The position numbers were made by a program, and so were the translations under genes. Source: Sinorhizobium chiapasense (lineage in GTDB: Bacteria; Pseudomonadota; Alphaproteobacteria; Rhizobiales; Rhizobiaceae). Taken from it: DNA of 64,000 nt. Positions 1 through 8,938 of this stretch are shown here, in pieces (within the stretch, counting starts at the first letter, position 1; every line of letters begins with the position of its first letter). The stretch covers positions 2,728,001-2,792,000 of the forward strand of contig NZ_CP133148.1 of assembly GCF_036488675.1 (NCBI RefSeq), written 5' to 3'. Under the pieces are notes generated by a model, which was not told where the DNA came from, did no database searches, and was given only the letters and a program-made list of their open reading frames with translations.

Positions 1-384
1 CGCGTCTTCCTCACCAAGCAATGTCTCGAACAGCCCGCCATTGGCATCGAAGCAGGAGGAGTAGAGGATCGTGTCTTCCATTCCCAGGAAGGACGAGATG
101 CGCGCTTCGAGCTGCTTGTGCTCTTCCTGCGTGCCGCAGATGAAGCGCACAGAGGCCATGCCGTAGCCGTAGCGATCGAGCGCCCTCTTGCCGGCCTCGG
201 CAAGCTCCTGGTTGTCCGCCAGGCCGAGATAGTTGTTGGCGCAGAAATTCAGCACGCGGTCGCCTGACGCCACCTCGATTTCACCCGCCTGCTTCGAGGT
301 GATGACACGCTCCGACTTGTAGAGGCCGGCTGATTTCAGGCCTTCGAGTTCGGAACGAAGATGGGATAGAAAGGCTGAGGTCAT
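1..384 (-). CDS. kbl: 2-amino-3-ketobutyrate CoA ligase (glycine C-acetyltransferase), N-terminal part
   Basis: This is the 5' part (128 codons) of a gene running off the left edge. The translation starts [16 protein letters not shown] and contains [12 protein letters not shown] and [12 protein letters not shown], which are typical of the alpha-oxoamine synthase family and especially of Kbl. The PLP enzyme cleaves 2-amino-3-ketobutyrate with CoA to glycine and acetyl-CoA, the second step of threonine degradation after threonine dehydrogenase (tdh). The PLP lysine and the C-terminal domain lie outside the window. In rhizobia tdh usually follows kbl; that cannot be checked here. The ATG at 384 is the natural family start. 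Confidence 0.9.
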   Translation of the reverse strand, partial: MTSAFLSHLRSELEGLKSAGLYKSERVITSKQAGEIEVASGDRVLNFCANNYLGLADNQELAEAGKRALDRYGYGMASVRFICGTQEEHKQLEARISSFLGMEDTILYSSCFDANGGLFETLLGEEDA

Positions 385-819
385 GGTTGGCCACTCGCTG
401 TAAGAAGGATGTTTCGAACCCGGGCATCTCACGTTCGCGCGCCCTGCGGACACACTGACAACTTGGATCTGCACCTACAGCGCCGCGCGTCTTATCAGAC
501 GCGCAAAGGACGCCGTAGCACTTTGAATTGCTGCATGTTTTTATCCTTAAATCGGTTAGGATTTAAGGAAACATGCAGTAGGCCCTTGCAAAGCTCGACT
601 TTGAACTTCGGTGGAGCGCTAGACGACTAGCACGACGGGCCGTTTCTTGCAGCAATTTCCAGCGCCTTGGGAAGGCCGGAACGCACCGAGCAATGAAAAC
701 GACAGGGGCTTTCGCGCTGGACACCGCCCGTCGACACTTTCTGTCCCACAGCGCGCCTCAGGCGACATTTTCGTTCCTCAGGGCGGGTCGATCAGTGGTG
801 AGGCACCGACTGCGGCGAC
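385..819. other. intergenic region between kbl and recQ
   Basis: This gap lies upstream of kbl and downstream of recQ, both on the minus strand. It holds one complete type A palindromic repeat (475-581). In the remaining bases (582-819) I see no convincing gene. The kbl promoter should lie in the first 90 bases, but no clear -35/-10 pair stands out. Confidence 0.6.
475..581 (+). repeat. type A intergenic mosaic repeat (two palindromes), complete copy
   Basis: Module 1 begins CTACAGCGCCGCGCGTCT and closes with AGACGCGC...CGTAG; module 2 begins CTGCATGTTTTTATCCTTAA and closes with TTAAGGAAACATGCAG. They are joined by a short AT-rich linker (CACTTTGAATTG). Each module can fold into a long hairpin or cruciform. 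It is the best reference copy in the window; at least a dozen relatives follow, all between genes. It resembles the class called RIME or intergenic palindromic repeats in rhizobia; exact assignment to a named family is inference. Confidence 0.9.
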
Positions 820-2685
820 CTACCCATCGAGGTAGCCGTCGATGACCGCCAGGAATGCCTCGCCGTAGCGTTCGCGCTTGCTCTCGCCGATACCGGGAAT
901 ATCGAGGAGTTCGTCGAAGTCGCGCGGACGCTGCTTGGCGAGCGCGATCAAGGTCGTGTCCGGGAAGACGACATAGGGCGGCACGTTCAATTCCTTGGCG
1001 ATCGAGAATCGCTCGGCACGCAGGCGTTCGAAAAGCTCGAGATCAGTGCCGGCAAGATCGGCCCTCTCGCGCTGAGTGCCGGGCTTGGTGGTTCGGGCGG
1101 CCTTGCCCGAGGTCGGCCTGTCCTTGCGAAAGAAGACCTGGCGCTCGCGCTTGAAGACGGCGCGCGCCTCCGGCTCGAGCTGAAGCGCCCCGAAGGCGGA
1201 ATGATCGACCCTGACGAGGCCGGCGGCGAGCAACTGCCGGAACACCGATTGCCACGTGCGCGCCGGCAAATCCTTGCCCGCCCCGAAGACCGGCATATCG
1301 ATATGGCCGAATCGCTCGGTTTTCTCGTTGATCGTCCCCATGAGCACATCGATCACGTGGCCGGCGCCGAAGCGCTCGCCGGTCCGATAGATGGCCGCGA
1401 GCGCCTTGATCGCGGCTTCGGTACCGTCCCAGGTCTCGACCGGCTTCAGGCAGGTGTCGCAATGGCCGCAGCGGCCGGGATGCGCCTCGCCGAAATGCGC
1501 CAGGATCGCCTGCCGCCGGCAGCCCGCCGTCTCGCAGATCGCAAGCAGCGCATGGAGCTTCGACCGCTCGATGCGCTTGATCTCCTCCGCAGCAGCGCCC
1601 TCGTCGATCATCCTGCGCCGCTGGATGACGTCGGCCATGCCATAGGCCATCCAGACTTCGGAGGGCAGCCCGTCGCGGCCCGCGCGGCCAGTCTCCTGGT
1701 AATAGGCTTCGACCGAGCCCGGCAGATCGAGATGGGCGACGTAGCGCACGTCCGGCTTGTCGATGCCCATGCCGAAGGCGACCGTCGCGACGAGGCAAAG
1801 GTCTTCCTCCTTCAGGAAGGCATCCTGATGGGCATCTCGCAGGACGCGGTCCATGCCGGCATGATAGGGGAGCGCACGCACACCCAGCGCGTTCAGCCAT
1901 TCTGCCGTGTCCTCGACCTTGGCGCGCGACAGACAATAGACGATGCCGCTCGAGCCCTTGAAGCGAGAGAGGAATCGAAGAAGCTGCTGGCGCGGCTGAT
2001 CACGCTCGACGATCTCATAGGCAATGTTCGGCCGGTCGAAGCTGGTCGTGAAGACCTTCGCTCCGGTCAGCGCCAGCCGCTCGATAATGTCGTCGCGCGT
2101 ATGCGGATCCGCGGTGGCCGTGAGTGCGATGCGCGGCACGCCGGGAAAGCGCGACGCGAGACAGTCGAGGCCGCGATATTCCGGCCGGAAATCATGCCCC
2201 CACTGCGAGACGCAATGCGCCTCATCGATCGCGAAGAGCGCAATATCCATATCGCCGATCATCTCGGCGAAGCCGTCGGTGACGGCACGCTCCGGCGTGA
2301 CATAGAGCAGATCGAGCGCGCCTGTCGAAAGCGCACGACGGACCGCGATCGCCTCGTCGCGGGTCAGTGAGGAATTGAGCGCGGCGGCGCGAATGCCGAG
2401 CTGCTTCAGCGCCTCGACCTGGTCGCGCATCAAGGCGATCAACGGAGAGACGACGACGCCAACGCCGCTGCGGCAAAGTGCGGGAATTTGAAAGCAGAGC
2501 GATTTGCCCGCCCCCGTCGGAAAGAGCACTACGGCATCCCCACCCGCCACCACATGCTCGACCACCTCCTGCTGCTGACCGCGGAAGACGGAATAGCCGT
2601 AGACGCGTTTCAGAATGTCGAGAGGATTGGCGACGCCTTGGCTTTCGAACAGGCGCGCAGCGGAAGCATTGTCGTTGTGAGGCAT
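820..2685 (-). CDS. recQ: ATP-dependent DNA helicase RecQ
   Basis: A full-length 621-residue RecQ, a 3'-5' superfamily 2 helicase acting in recombination and fork repair. Visible in order: Walker A TGAGKS (about residues 57-62), DEAH box (154-157), motif [10 protein letters not shown], the second RecA lobe with [18 protein letters not shown] and the arginine-finger motif [10 protein letters not shown], the RecQ zinc-binding cysteines ([10 protein letters not shown]...CGHCDTC), a winged-helix region and a C-terminal HRDC domain (about residues 540-615). All catalytic motifs are intact. It lies downstream of dnaG on the same strand with a 251-base gap, so it probably has its own promoter. Confidence 0.97.
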   Translation of the reverse strand: MPHNDNASAARLFESQGVANPLDILKRVYGYSVFRGQQQEVVEHVVAGGDAVVLFPTGAGKSLCFQIPALCRSGVGVVVSPLIALMRDQVEALKQLGIRAAALNSSLTRDEAIAVRRALSTGALDLLYVTPERAVTDGFAEMIGDMDIALFAIDEAHCVSQWGHDFRPEYRGLDCLASRFPGVPRIALTATADPHTRDDIIERLALTGAKVFTTSFDRPNIAYEIVERDQPRQQLLRFLSRFKGSSGIVYCLSRAKVEDTAEWLNALGVRALPYHAGMDRVLRDAHQDAFLKEEDLCLVATVAFGMGIDKPDVRYVAHLDLPGSVEAYYQETGRAGRDGLPSEVWMAYGMADVIQRRRMIDEGAAAEEIKRIERSKLHALLAICETAGCRRQAILAHFGEAHPGRCGHCDTCLKPVETWDGTEAAIKALAAIYRTGERFGAGHVIDVLMGTINEKTERFGHIDMPVFGAGKDLPARTWQSVFRQLLAAGLVRVDHSAFGALQLEPEARAVFKRERQVFFRKDRPTSGKAARTTKPGTQRERADLAGTDLELFERLRAERFSIAKELNVPPYVVFPDTTLIALAKQRPRDFDELLDIPGIGESKRERYGEAFLAVIDGYLDG

Positions 2686-2784
2686 AGAATCGCTTTCGTC
2701 GGGCGGCTGAGTATGGGGTTTGGGCAGGCGCGATGTAAACCGCTTGAGGCTCGCAAGAAGAGCATCGCCTCGCTCGGCAGCTAA

Positions 2785-2918
2785 CGCCCCTCACCCTGCC
2801 CTCGTACGTCGCATCTGGGGCTAGCGTCGTGCACCAAATGCAAGAAGCCTTGCCGAGCCGGCACGGCATCCCCCTCCTCCCCGCCCGCGGGGGGAACGTC
2901 GTGGCAGCGGGATGAGGA
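2785..2918. repeat. degenerate type B intergenic repeat (CCCCTCACCCT ... GGGATGAGG)
   Basis: The gap between recQ and dnaG begins with CGCCCCTCACCCTGCCC and ends with a stem-like CTCCCCGCCCGCGGGGGG followed by GCGGGATGAGG. These are the flanks and core of the second repeat family in this window (better copies at 40587 and 47514). The core is diverged, so this looks like a decayed copy. Confidence 0.55.
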
Positions 2919-2936
2919 GCGGTCTGAGGCGATCGC

Positions 2937-4919
2937 TTACCGCGCAGCCGGACCCTTCACCCTCCCCGAAAGCACGCCGAAACCTTCGATGATGGCCTCC
3001 TGGTTCTCGAGCCGCGTTACTTCGAGTTGGACCTCCTGAAGCGTCCTGAGCAACTGCGGCACGACCTCCAGATCCCCCTCCTCCGTGGCGTGGGCCAGTT
3101 CACGCTCCAGTTCGCGCCGCTGCCAATGCAGGGCTTTGCTGCGCCTGTGGAGGGCAAGCGCCTGAAGGTAACCCTCGCGTGCATCCTCGGGCGCCGCCGC
3201 GGTCGTCGCGGTCCAGAGGCGCGCATAGCGTACCTGCTGGTCGAGCCCTCCAATCAATGTGCCGAAGCCATCCGCCTCCAGTTGCTCGATGAGGGCCTCC
3301 CGCGTCAGTCGCGGCCCGTTCGCCGCCGCGGCATTCAGCACCATGGCCCAGCAGCGCTGCAGGTCACGGTGGTCGAACTCGATCGTCGAGATCTCATCAT
3401 ATTCATCGAAAAGCAATTGCGGGTGGTTGACGATGGTGAGTGCCAGCACGCTTTCACGCAACAGCGGCACCGCCTGCTGGCCGCTGACGAGAGAAGAGCG
3501 CGCCAGACGATCGGAGATCGCGGTCGGGCCGGCGGCCATGTTCCGGGCGCCTGCGGCACCGCGCGGGCCCCCACTCTGGCGTCCGCCCCGCTCGAACGGC
3601 CGCCGTTCATTCCTGAACGGCGCACTGCCCTGCAGAAAGACATTGAGGCGGTCGCGCATGTCCTGGCCATAGTGGCGACGCACGCTCTCGTCGACGATGA
3701 CGGACGTCACCTGCCTCAACCGCGCTTCGAGTTCGGCACGTTTTTCCGGCGTGTCGAATGCGCCGCCCTGGACCTCGCGTAGCCACACCATTTCGGCGAG
3801 CGAACGGGCATTGGCGAGCACCTTGTCGAAAGGTTCGCGTCCGTCATGGCGGACGAGATCGTCCGGGTCCTTCCCGTCCGGCAGCATGGCGAAGCGGACC
3901 GATCGTCCGGGCTTCAGATGGGGGAGCGCCAGGTCGACGGCGCGGTTGGCGGCGCGGATGCCGGCGCCGTCACCATCGAAGCAGAGCACGGGCTGCGGCG
4001 TCATCTTCCAGAGAAGATCGAGCTGGTTTTCAGTGAGCGCGGTTCCGAGCGGCGCCACGGCATTCTCGATGCCGGACTGATGGAGCGCGATCACGTCCAT
4101 GTAGCCTTCGACGGCGATGATCGTGCCGGCGCCATCGGCGCCCTGCGAGGCCCGCCGGGCACGCGCGAAATTGAAGAGCACGTTGCCCTTGTGGAAGAGC
4201 TCCGTCTCATTCGAATTCAGATATTTGGCCGGCGCGTCGGGCGACATGGCGCGGCCACCGAAGGCGATCACCTTCTCGCGCGCCGAAAGGATCGGAAACA
4301 TGATGCGGTCGCGGAAGCGGTCGTAAGAGACCGGCACGTCGGCGCCATAGACAACGAGGCCGCAAGCTTCGATCTGCTCCTTGCCGACGCCCTTGCCGGC
4401 GAGAAATTCCTTTAGCGCGTTGCGGCTATCGGGTGCAAAGCCCAGCCGAAACGTCTCGATCGTACGCCCGGTCAGCCCTCGCTCGCGCAGATAAGCCCGT
4501 GCCTTGGCACCGTTTGCCGTCTGGAGCTGGTCCTGGAAGAACTGCGTCGCCATTTCCATGACGTCGAGCAGGCTGGTGCGTTCCTTCTCGCGCCGCTCGG
4601 CCTGCGGGTCGGGCTGGGGCATCGCGACGCCGGCCATGTCCGCGATCTGCTGCACCGCTTCAGGAAAGCTCAGGCCTTCGAGATCCGTCAGGAAGCGGAA
4701 GTGGTCACCGGAAACGCCGCAGCCGAAACAATGATAGCGGCCCTTGCGGTCCTCGCAGTGGAAGCTCGGCGACTTTTCACCGTGAAAGGGGCAGCAGGCC
4801 CAGTAGTCGCCGCGCGAAACATTGGTCTTGCGGCGGTCCCACGTGACGCGCTTGCCGATCACGTCCGAAATCGGAACGCGATCGCGTATCTCGTCAAGGA
4901 AGGTCTGTGAAAAGCGCAT
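2937..4919 (-). CDS. dnaG: DNA primase DnaG
   Basis: A 660-residue primase that makes RNA primers at the replication fork. The N-terminal CHC2 zinc-ribbon is complete (ligands C43, H46, C64, C67). The catalytic TOPRIM core shows EGYMD (E271) and the acidic pair in CFDGDGAG (D315, D317). A glycine- and arginine-rich linker (about residues 440-465) leads to a C-terminal helicase-interaction domain. Length is slightly above the usual 600-640. The gene after it is recQ, not rpoD as in the classical macromolecular-synthesis operon; a GatB/YqeY gene lies upstream on the same strand, which is common. Confidence 0.98.
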   Translation of the reverse strand: MRFSQTFLDEIRDRVPISDVIGKRVTWDRRKTNVSRGDYWACCPFHGEKSPSFHCEDRKGRYHCFGCGVSGDHFRFLTDLEGLSFPEAVQQIADMAGVAMPQPDPQAERREKERTSLLDVMEMATQFFQDQLQTANGAKARAYLRERGLTGRTIETFRLGFAPDSRNALKEFLAGKGVGKEQIEACGLVVYGADVPVSYDRFRDRIMFPILSAREKVIAFGGRAMSPDAPAKYLNSNETELFHKGNVLFNFARARRASQGADGAGTIIAVEGYMDVIALHQSGIENAVAPLGTALTENQLDLLWKMTPQPVLCFDGDGAGIRAANRAVDLALPHLKPGRSVRFAMLPDGKDPDDLVRHDGREPFDKVLANARSLAEMVWLREVQGGAFDTPEKRAELEARLRQVTSVIVDESVRRHYGQDMRDRLNVFLQGSAPFRNERRPFERGGRQSGGPRGAAGARNMAAGPTAISDRLARSSLVSGQQAVPLLRESVLALTIVNHPQLLFDEYDEISTIEFDHRDLQRCWAMVLNAAAANGPRLTREALIEQLEADGFGTLIGGLDQQVRYARLWTATTAAAPEDAREGYLQALALHRRSKALHWQRRELERELAHATEEGDLEVVPQLLRTLQEVQLEVTRLENQEAIIEGFGVLSGRVKGPAAR

Positions 4920-5100
4920 GGATAGCCGATACCTCTAGCCGGCCTTCCATACAAGCAGTATGGGCAGCGGAAGTCGTAGCCACTATCCGCCGTGCCCGCA
5001 ATTCACAGGTAGATATCGCGCGCGCCGGAGCTCGAAGGCGGGGCCGATCGGCGTCGGCGACGGGAAAGGCAATACGCCCGCCACAAGCGGGCGCACGGGC

Positions 5101-5550
5101 TTACTTCAGCAGTTCCTTGACAAGGCCGGACGCCTTGGCGAAATCCATCTGGCCGGGATAGCGCTCCTTCAGTGCGTTCATGCACTTGCCCATGTCGCGA
5201 AGGCCGTGGGCGCCCGTCTCCTGGATGATCGCCGCACAGGCCTGCTTCACTTTGTCCTCTGAAAGCTGTTCGGGGAGGAACTGGTTGATGACGGCAATTT
5301 CCTGGCGTTCCTGCTCGGCGAGTTCGGGGCGGCCGCCCCCGTCGTAAATGCGGGCGGATTCCTCGCGCTGTTTGATCATCTTGGCGAGGATCTGCATGAT
5401 CTCGTCGTCGCCGACCGGATCCTTGCCCTGGCCGCGATTGGCAATATCGCGGTCCTTGATCGCCGCCTGGATCAGCCGGACGGTCGAAGTGCGCCGTGCG
5501 TCCTTGGCCTTGAGCGCTTCTTTCAATGCGTTCGCGAGTTGGTCGCGCAT
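5101..5550 (-). CDS. GatB/YqeY domain protein
   Basis: A 149-residue all-helical protein starting MRDQLANALKEALKAKDARR, matching the YqeY family, which resembles the C-terminal tRNA-binding region of GatB and is often found beside dnaG. The role is not well established; a tRNA-linked function is inferred from the fold. I chose the start at 5550 because GGAGTAAGGAC sits just before it and the family begins here; the frame stays open 39 codons further upstream but that part is arginine-rich and not family-like. It is divergent from carA and precedes dnaG, with a 181-base gap to dnaG. Confidence 0.92.
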   Translation of the reverse strand: MRDQLANALKEALKAKDARRTSTVRLIQAAIKDRDIANRGQGKDPVGDDEIMQILAKMIKQREESARIYDGGGRPELAEQERQEIAVINQFLPEQLSEDKVKQACAAIIQETGAHGLRDMGKCMNALKERYPGQMDFAKASGLVKELLK

Positions 5551-5675
5551 GTCCTTACTCCATGTCGAAACCGGCCCGCGGAGCTCATGCCCGCAACCGG
5601 TTCGATTACGTCGTTGTTGTCGTCGTCTTAAACCAGTGCGGCAGGTGCAATCAAACGGATTACGCAACCACTTGA

Positions 5676-5702
5676 ATTATAAGGAACTTTATTTCCTCGC
5701 AA
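5676..5702 (-). promoter_or_regulatory. candidate sigma-70 promoter for the YqeY-like gene
   Basis: On the minus strand TTGCGA (5702-5697) and a perfect TATAAT (5681-5676) are separated by 15 bases, about 125 bases before the chosen start. The -10 is perfect but the spacing is short, so confidence is modest. Confidence 0.4.
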
Positions 5703-5716
5703 TTCATGGCGGCCGG

Positions 5717-5745
5717 TTGACCCGGTCAAGGCCTTTCGTTATTTT
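5717..5745 (+). promoter_or_regulatory. candidate sigma-70 promoter for carA
   Basis: TTGACC (5717-5722), 17 bases, then TATTTT (5740-5745). Box match and spacing are good for a rhizobial housekeeping promoter. It would give a leader of roughly 125 bases before the carA start codon. Confidence 0.5.
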
Positions 5746-5877
5746 CCGGCACCTGCACGAACATCGGCATGAACCTTTTCTCGCGGGGTTTCCGCGCGCC
5801 ATGCCGCATGCGATTTGAAATGGCGCTGAACCGACCGGCTTTCAAGCCTCGCTTTCCGCCGCAACGGGATAGGAACG

Positions 5878-7083
5878 ATGACCGCGACACCCGCATGGAC
5901 AACCCAGAAACCCACCGCCCTTCTCGTTCTGGCCGACGGCACGGTGATCGAAGGCAAGGGCATCGGCGCGACCGGCAAGGTTCAGGCCGAGGTCTGCTTC
6001 AACACGGCGCTGACCGGATACCAGGAGATCCTGACCGACCCCTCCTATCTCGGCCAGATCGTCACCTTCACCTTCCCCCATGTCGGCAACATCGGCACCA
6101 ATGACGAGGATATCGAGGACCTGACGCCCGCCGCCCGCCACGGCGCCGTCGGCGTCATTTTCAAGGCAGACATCACCGAGCCCTCCAACTACCGCGCCGC
6201 CAAGCACCTCGACGCTTGGCTGAAGGCCCGCGGCATCATCGGCCTTTGCGGCATCGATACGCGCGCGCTAACCGCCTGGATCCGCGAAAACGGCATGCCG
6301 AACGCTGTCATCGCCCATGACCCCGCCGGCGTCTTCGACATCGACGCGCTGAAGGCCGAGGCCAAGGCCTGGAGCGGTCTCGAAGGCCTCGACCTCGCCA
6401 AGGTCGCAACCTCCGGCCAGTCGTATCGCTGGGACGAAAAGCCCTGGGTGTGGAACGAGGGCTATTCGACGCTCGGTGAAACGGAAGCCGCCTATCACGT
6501 CGTCGCCCTCGACTACGGCGTCAAGCGCAACATCCTGCGGCTCTTCGCCGGTCTCAACTGCCGGGTCACGGTCGTCCCGGCACAGACCAGCGCGGAAGAA
6601 GTTCTGGCGCTGCAACCGGACGGCATCTTCCTTTCCAACGGTCCGGGCGATCCGGCCGCGACTGGCGATTACGCCGTTCCGGTAATCCAGGACCTCCTGA
6701 AGACCGATATTCCGGTGTTCGGCATCTGCCTCGGCCACCAGATGCTGGCGCTGGCGCTCGGCGCCAAGACCGAGAAGATGCACCAGGGACACCACGGCGC
6801 CAACCATCCGGTCAAGGATCACACCACCGGCAAGGTCGAGATCGTCTCCATGAACCACGGCTTCGCGGTCGATTCGAAGTCGCTGCCGGAAGGCGTTGAA
6901 GAGACTCACATTTCCCTCTTCGACGGCTCGAACTGCGGTCTACGCGTAACCGGCAAGCCGGTTTTCTCGGTCCAGCACCACCCGGAGGCGTCGCCGGGTC
7001 CGCAGGACAGCCACTATCTCTTCCGCCGCTTCCTCAACCTGGTGCGCGAGAAGAAGGGCGAACCGGCGCTCGCCGAACGCTGA
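5878..7083 (+). CDS. carA: carbamoyl-phosphate synthase small (glutaminase) subunit
   Basis: A 401-residue glutamine-hydrolysing subunit that passes ammonia to CarB for carbamoyl phosphate, the precursor of arginine and pyrimidines. The N-terminal CPSase small-chain domain covers about residues 15-145; the class I glutamine amidotransferase domain begins near residue 205, with the nucleophile in FGICLGHQ (C284) and the His-Glu pair in QHHPEASPGP. The start is preceded by GGATAGGAACG. carB is not adjacent, as is usual in rhizobia. A strong terminator follows directly. Confidence 0.98.
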   Translation: MTATPAWTTQKPTALLVLADGTVIEGKGIGATGKVQAEVCFNTALTGYQEILTDPSYLGQIVTFTFPHVGNIGTNDEDIEDLTPAARHGAVGVIFKADITEPSNYRAAKHLDAWLKARGIIGLCGIDTRALTAWIRENGMPNAVIAHDPAGVFDIDALKAEAKAWSGLEGLDLAKVATSGQSYRWDEKPWVWNEGYSTLGETEAAYHVVALDYGVKRNILRLFAGLNCRVTVVPAQTSAEEVLALQPDGIFLSNGPGDPAATGDYAVPVIQDLLKTDIPVFGICLGHQMLALALGAKTEKMHQGHHGANHPVKDHTTGKVEIVSMNHGFAVDSKSLPEGVEETHISLFDGSNCGLRVTGKPVFSVQHHPEASPGPQDSHYLFRRFLNLVREKKGEPALAER

Positions 7084-7106
7084 GAAACACTCCCGCTTTT
7101 ATAGAG

Positions 7107-7135
7107 GGCCCGCTCGCAGCGGGCCTTCTCTTTTT
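7107..7135 (+). terminator. rho-independent terminator of carA
   Basis: GGCCCGCT-CGC-AGCGGGCC is a perfect 8-bp GC stem followed by TTCTCTTTTT, 24 bases after the carA stop. The next gene, a LysR gene, comes from the opposite strand and ends at 7152. Confidence 0.9.
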
Positions 7136-7151
7136 GCCGTCGTGTCAAAGA

Positions 7152-8036
7152 CTACCCAAGCTGCGCCGCAATGAAATCGACGGTGGCGCGCACGGACGGC
7201 AACTGCCCCCGCCGGTGCGGCATCAGGATCGTCGTTGTCACATGCCCCGCGGTCCACTGGGGCAGGACGCGAACGAGCACCCCGCCGGCGATCTCGTTGC
7301 GACAAAGCTTGCCGGGCAAGGCGGTTATGCCGAGCCCTGCCACCGCGGCCTCGCGCAGGACGTGCGATTCATCCGCCACAAAGCGCGGCTTGGACGACAC
7401 GCTGACAACCGTTCCGTCCGGATGCTCCAGCGTCCAGCTGCCCGATGTCAGCGATGTCAGCAGGCCCTCGTGATGTTGCAAGTCTTCGGGATGCACCGGC
7501 GCGTTGCGCTGGTCGAGATAGGCCGGCGACGCCACCAGCCAGCTGGCCTCCGAAGCGACGCGGCGCTGCACGAGGCCGGAATCGGCAAGCGGCGCAAAGT
7601 GGTCGCGCACGGCGATGTCGAAACCTTCCTGGATGAGATCGACGAACCGGTCGGTCGCATGCACCATAAGACGGATCTTCGGGTAGGCGATCGCCAGCCG
7701 CGGCAACAATGGCGCGAGCGAAAGCTGCGCTGTCGGAACGGATGCCGTGATTCTGACAGTACCGCTTGGCTCTGCAAGCCTTCCCTTGACCACGCTCTCG
7801 GCGGCTTCCGCCTCGATGAGCATTGCCGCTGCATGACGGTAGAAATCCTCCCCCGTCTCGGTCGCTGCGAAACGGCGCGAAGTGCGGTTGATGAGCCGAA
7901 CGCCCAATGCCTTTTCGAGTTCCGCCACACGCTTGCTGAGCGTCGACTTCGGCACATTGAGGGCGCGCGCCGCCGCGGCGAAGCCGCCGTGGTCAACGAC
8001 GTGAACGAAGAACATGAAGTCATTGAGGTTTGCCAT
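7152..8036 (-). CDS. LysR-family transcriptional regulator
   Basis: A 294-residue LysR-type regulator. The N-terminal winged helix-turn-helix (about residues 1-60) contains GGFAAAARALNVPKSTLSKR; the C-terminal effector-binding domain follows from about residue 88. It is divergent from the SDR and imine-reductase-like genes, the usual arrangement for a LysR regulator and its targets, so it probably controls them and itself. The inducer cannot be told from sequence. It resembles the AaeR/DsdC-like group with a VRDHF-type ligand pocket only loosely. Confidence 0.93.
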   Translation of the reverse strand: MANLNDFMFFVHVVDHGGFAAAARALNVPKSTLSKRVAELEKALGVRLINRTSRRFAATETGEDFYRHAAAMLIEAEAAESVVKGRLAEPSGTVRITASVPTAQLSLAPLLPRLAIAYPKIRLMVHATDRFVDLIQEGFDIAVRDHFAPLADSGLVQRRVASEASWLVASPAYLDQRNAPVHPEDLQHHEGLLTSLTSGSWTLEHPDGTVVSVSSKPRFVADESHVLREAAVAGLGITALPGKLCRNEIAGGVLVRVLPQWTAGHVTTTILMPHRRGQLPSVRATVDFIAAQLG

Positions 8037-8060
8037 CAGCCAGAGAAAAAGTCCGTATTT

Positions 8061-8077
8061 GTGGATGATAAGTCCAC
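8061..8077. promoter_or_regulatory. candidate LysR operator between the LysR gene and the SDR gene
   Basis: The inverted repeat GTGGA-TGATAAG-TCCAC (5-7-5) lies in the 117-base gap between two divergent starts, 24 bases before the LysR start. Dyads of this size and place are typical LysR binding sites. It is the only clear dyad in the gap. Confidence 0.4.
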
Positions 8078-8153
8078 GTTAAGCCATCTGGCGCACGTTC
8101 GTCCATAAATGCATCTCTTCCTCATCGTTAATCGAACGCAAGAGGAAGACATC

Positions 8154-8915
8154 ATGACTATCTACGAAGGTAAGAAGGCCGTCGTGATCGGCGGCACCCA
8201 TGGCATGGGGTTGGCTACGGTCGCGCGGTTGGTTGAAGGCGGCGCTGATGTGCTGCTGACGGGAAACAACGACGACAACCTCGCAAAAGTGAGGGAGAGG
8301 TTCGGCACGCGCGTTCATGCCTTGCGCTCCGACATCGCCGATCTCAAAGACATTGCAGCTCTCGGCGCTGCGGCCGGACAGAAGATGGGCGCGATCGATC
8401 TTCTCCACATCAACGCTGGCATTTCGGAACTTGAGCCGTTCGATCAGGTGACCGAGGCATCCTACGACCGCCAGTTCGCAGTGAACACCAAGGGTGCCTT
8501 CTTCACTGTCCAGCGGCTGGCCCCGCTGATCCGCAAGGGCGGCTCGATCGTCTTCACCTCATCCGTCGCGGACGAAGGCGGATATCCGGGCATGAGCGTC
8601 TACAGCGCCACCAAGGCGGCGCTCGTCTCGTTCGCCTCCGTGCTTGCGACCGAGCTCCTGCCGCGCGGCATCCGCGTCAACACTGTTTCCCCTGGCTTCA
8701 TCGACACGCCGACCAAGGGCGCCGCCGGCCTCGCCGATGCCGAACGGGCCGAGTTCAAGGCGTTGGGCGACGCGGTCACGCCGATGAAGCGCAACGGTAC
8801 GGCCGACGAGGTGGCGCGCGCCGTGCTGTTCCTCGCTTTTGCGGCGACCTTCACGACCGGCGCAAAGCTCGCAGTCGACGGCGGCCTCGGGCAGAAGCTC
8901 GCGACCGCCTTCTGA
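8154..8915 (+). CDS. SDR-family NAD(P)-dependent oxidoreductase
   Basis: A 253-residue short-chain dehydrogenase/reductase. The Rossmann glycine motif GGTHGMG is at residues 13-19, the NAG motif at 87-89, and the catalytic Ser-Tyr-Lys are S137, Y150 and K154 (YSATK). The C-terminus [13 protein letters not shown] is typical of classical SDRs. I chose the ATG at 8154 because GAGGAAG precedes it; an earlier in-frame ATG (8109) has no ribosome site. It lies 23 bases before the imine-reductase-like gene and is probably in one transcript with it. Substrate unknown. Confidence 0.92.
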   Translation: MTIYEGKKAVVIGGTHGMGLATVARLVEGGADVLLTGNNDDNLAKVRERFGTRVHALRSDIADLKDIAALGAAAGQKMGAIDLLHINAGISELEPFDQVTEASYDRQFAVNTKGAFFTVQRLAPLIRKGGSIVFTSSVADEGGYPGMSVYSATKAALVSFASVLATELLPRGIRVNTVSPGFIDTPTKGAAGLADAERAEFKALGDAVTPMKRNGTADEVARAVLFLAFAATFTTGAKLAVDGGLGQKLATAF

Positions 8916-8938
8916 CGCGAAACAGGAAAGGAAGAAGC

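Larger units (their letters stand above)
5551..5877. other. divergent intergenic region between the yqeY-like gene and carA
   Basis: This 327-base gap contains the control regions of both divergent genes: a TATAAT-containing candidate for the minus-strand gene and a TTGACC-17-TATTTT candidate for carA. It carries no copy of the palindromic repeat and no obvious pyrimidine or arginine attenuator. Confidence 0.5.

Noticed and set aside
400..430. TTCGAACCCGGGC resembling a tRNA T-arm on the minus strand
   Set aside because: The stem bases do not pair and no anticodon or acceptor arm can be drawn.
409..630. 73-codon frame spanning the first repeat
   Set aside because: It is translated palindromic repeat; similar peptides appear at several other repeat copies.
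647..835. 62-codon plus-strand frame between kbl and recQ
   Set aside because: No ribosome site, no domain, and it runs into the recQ 3' end; probably chance.
1201..2370. Long plus-strand frame (389 codons) inside recQ
   Set aside because: It is the antisense shadow of a well-conserved RecQ; GC-rich genes produce such frames and it has no family match or ribosome site.
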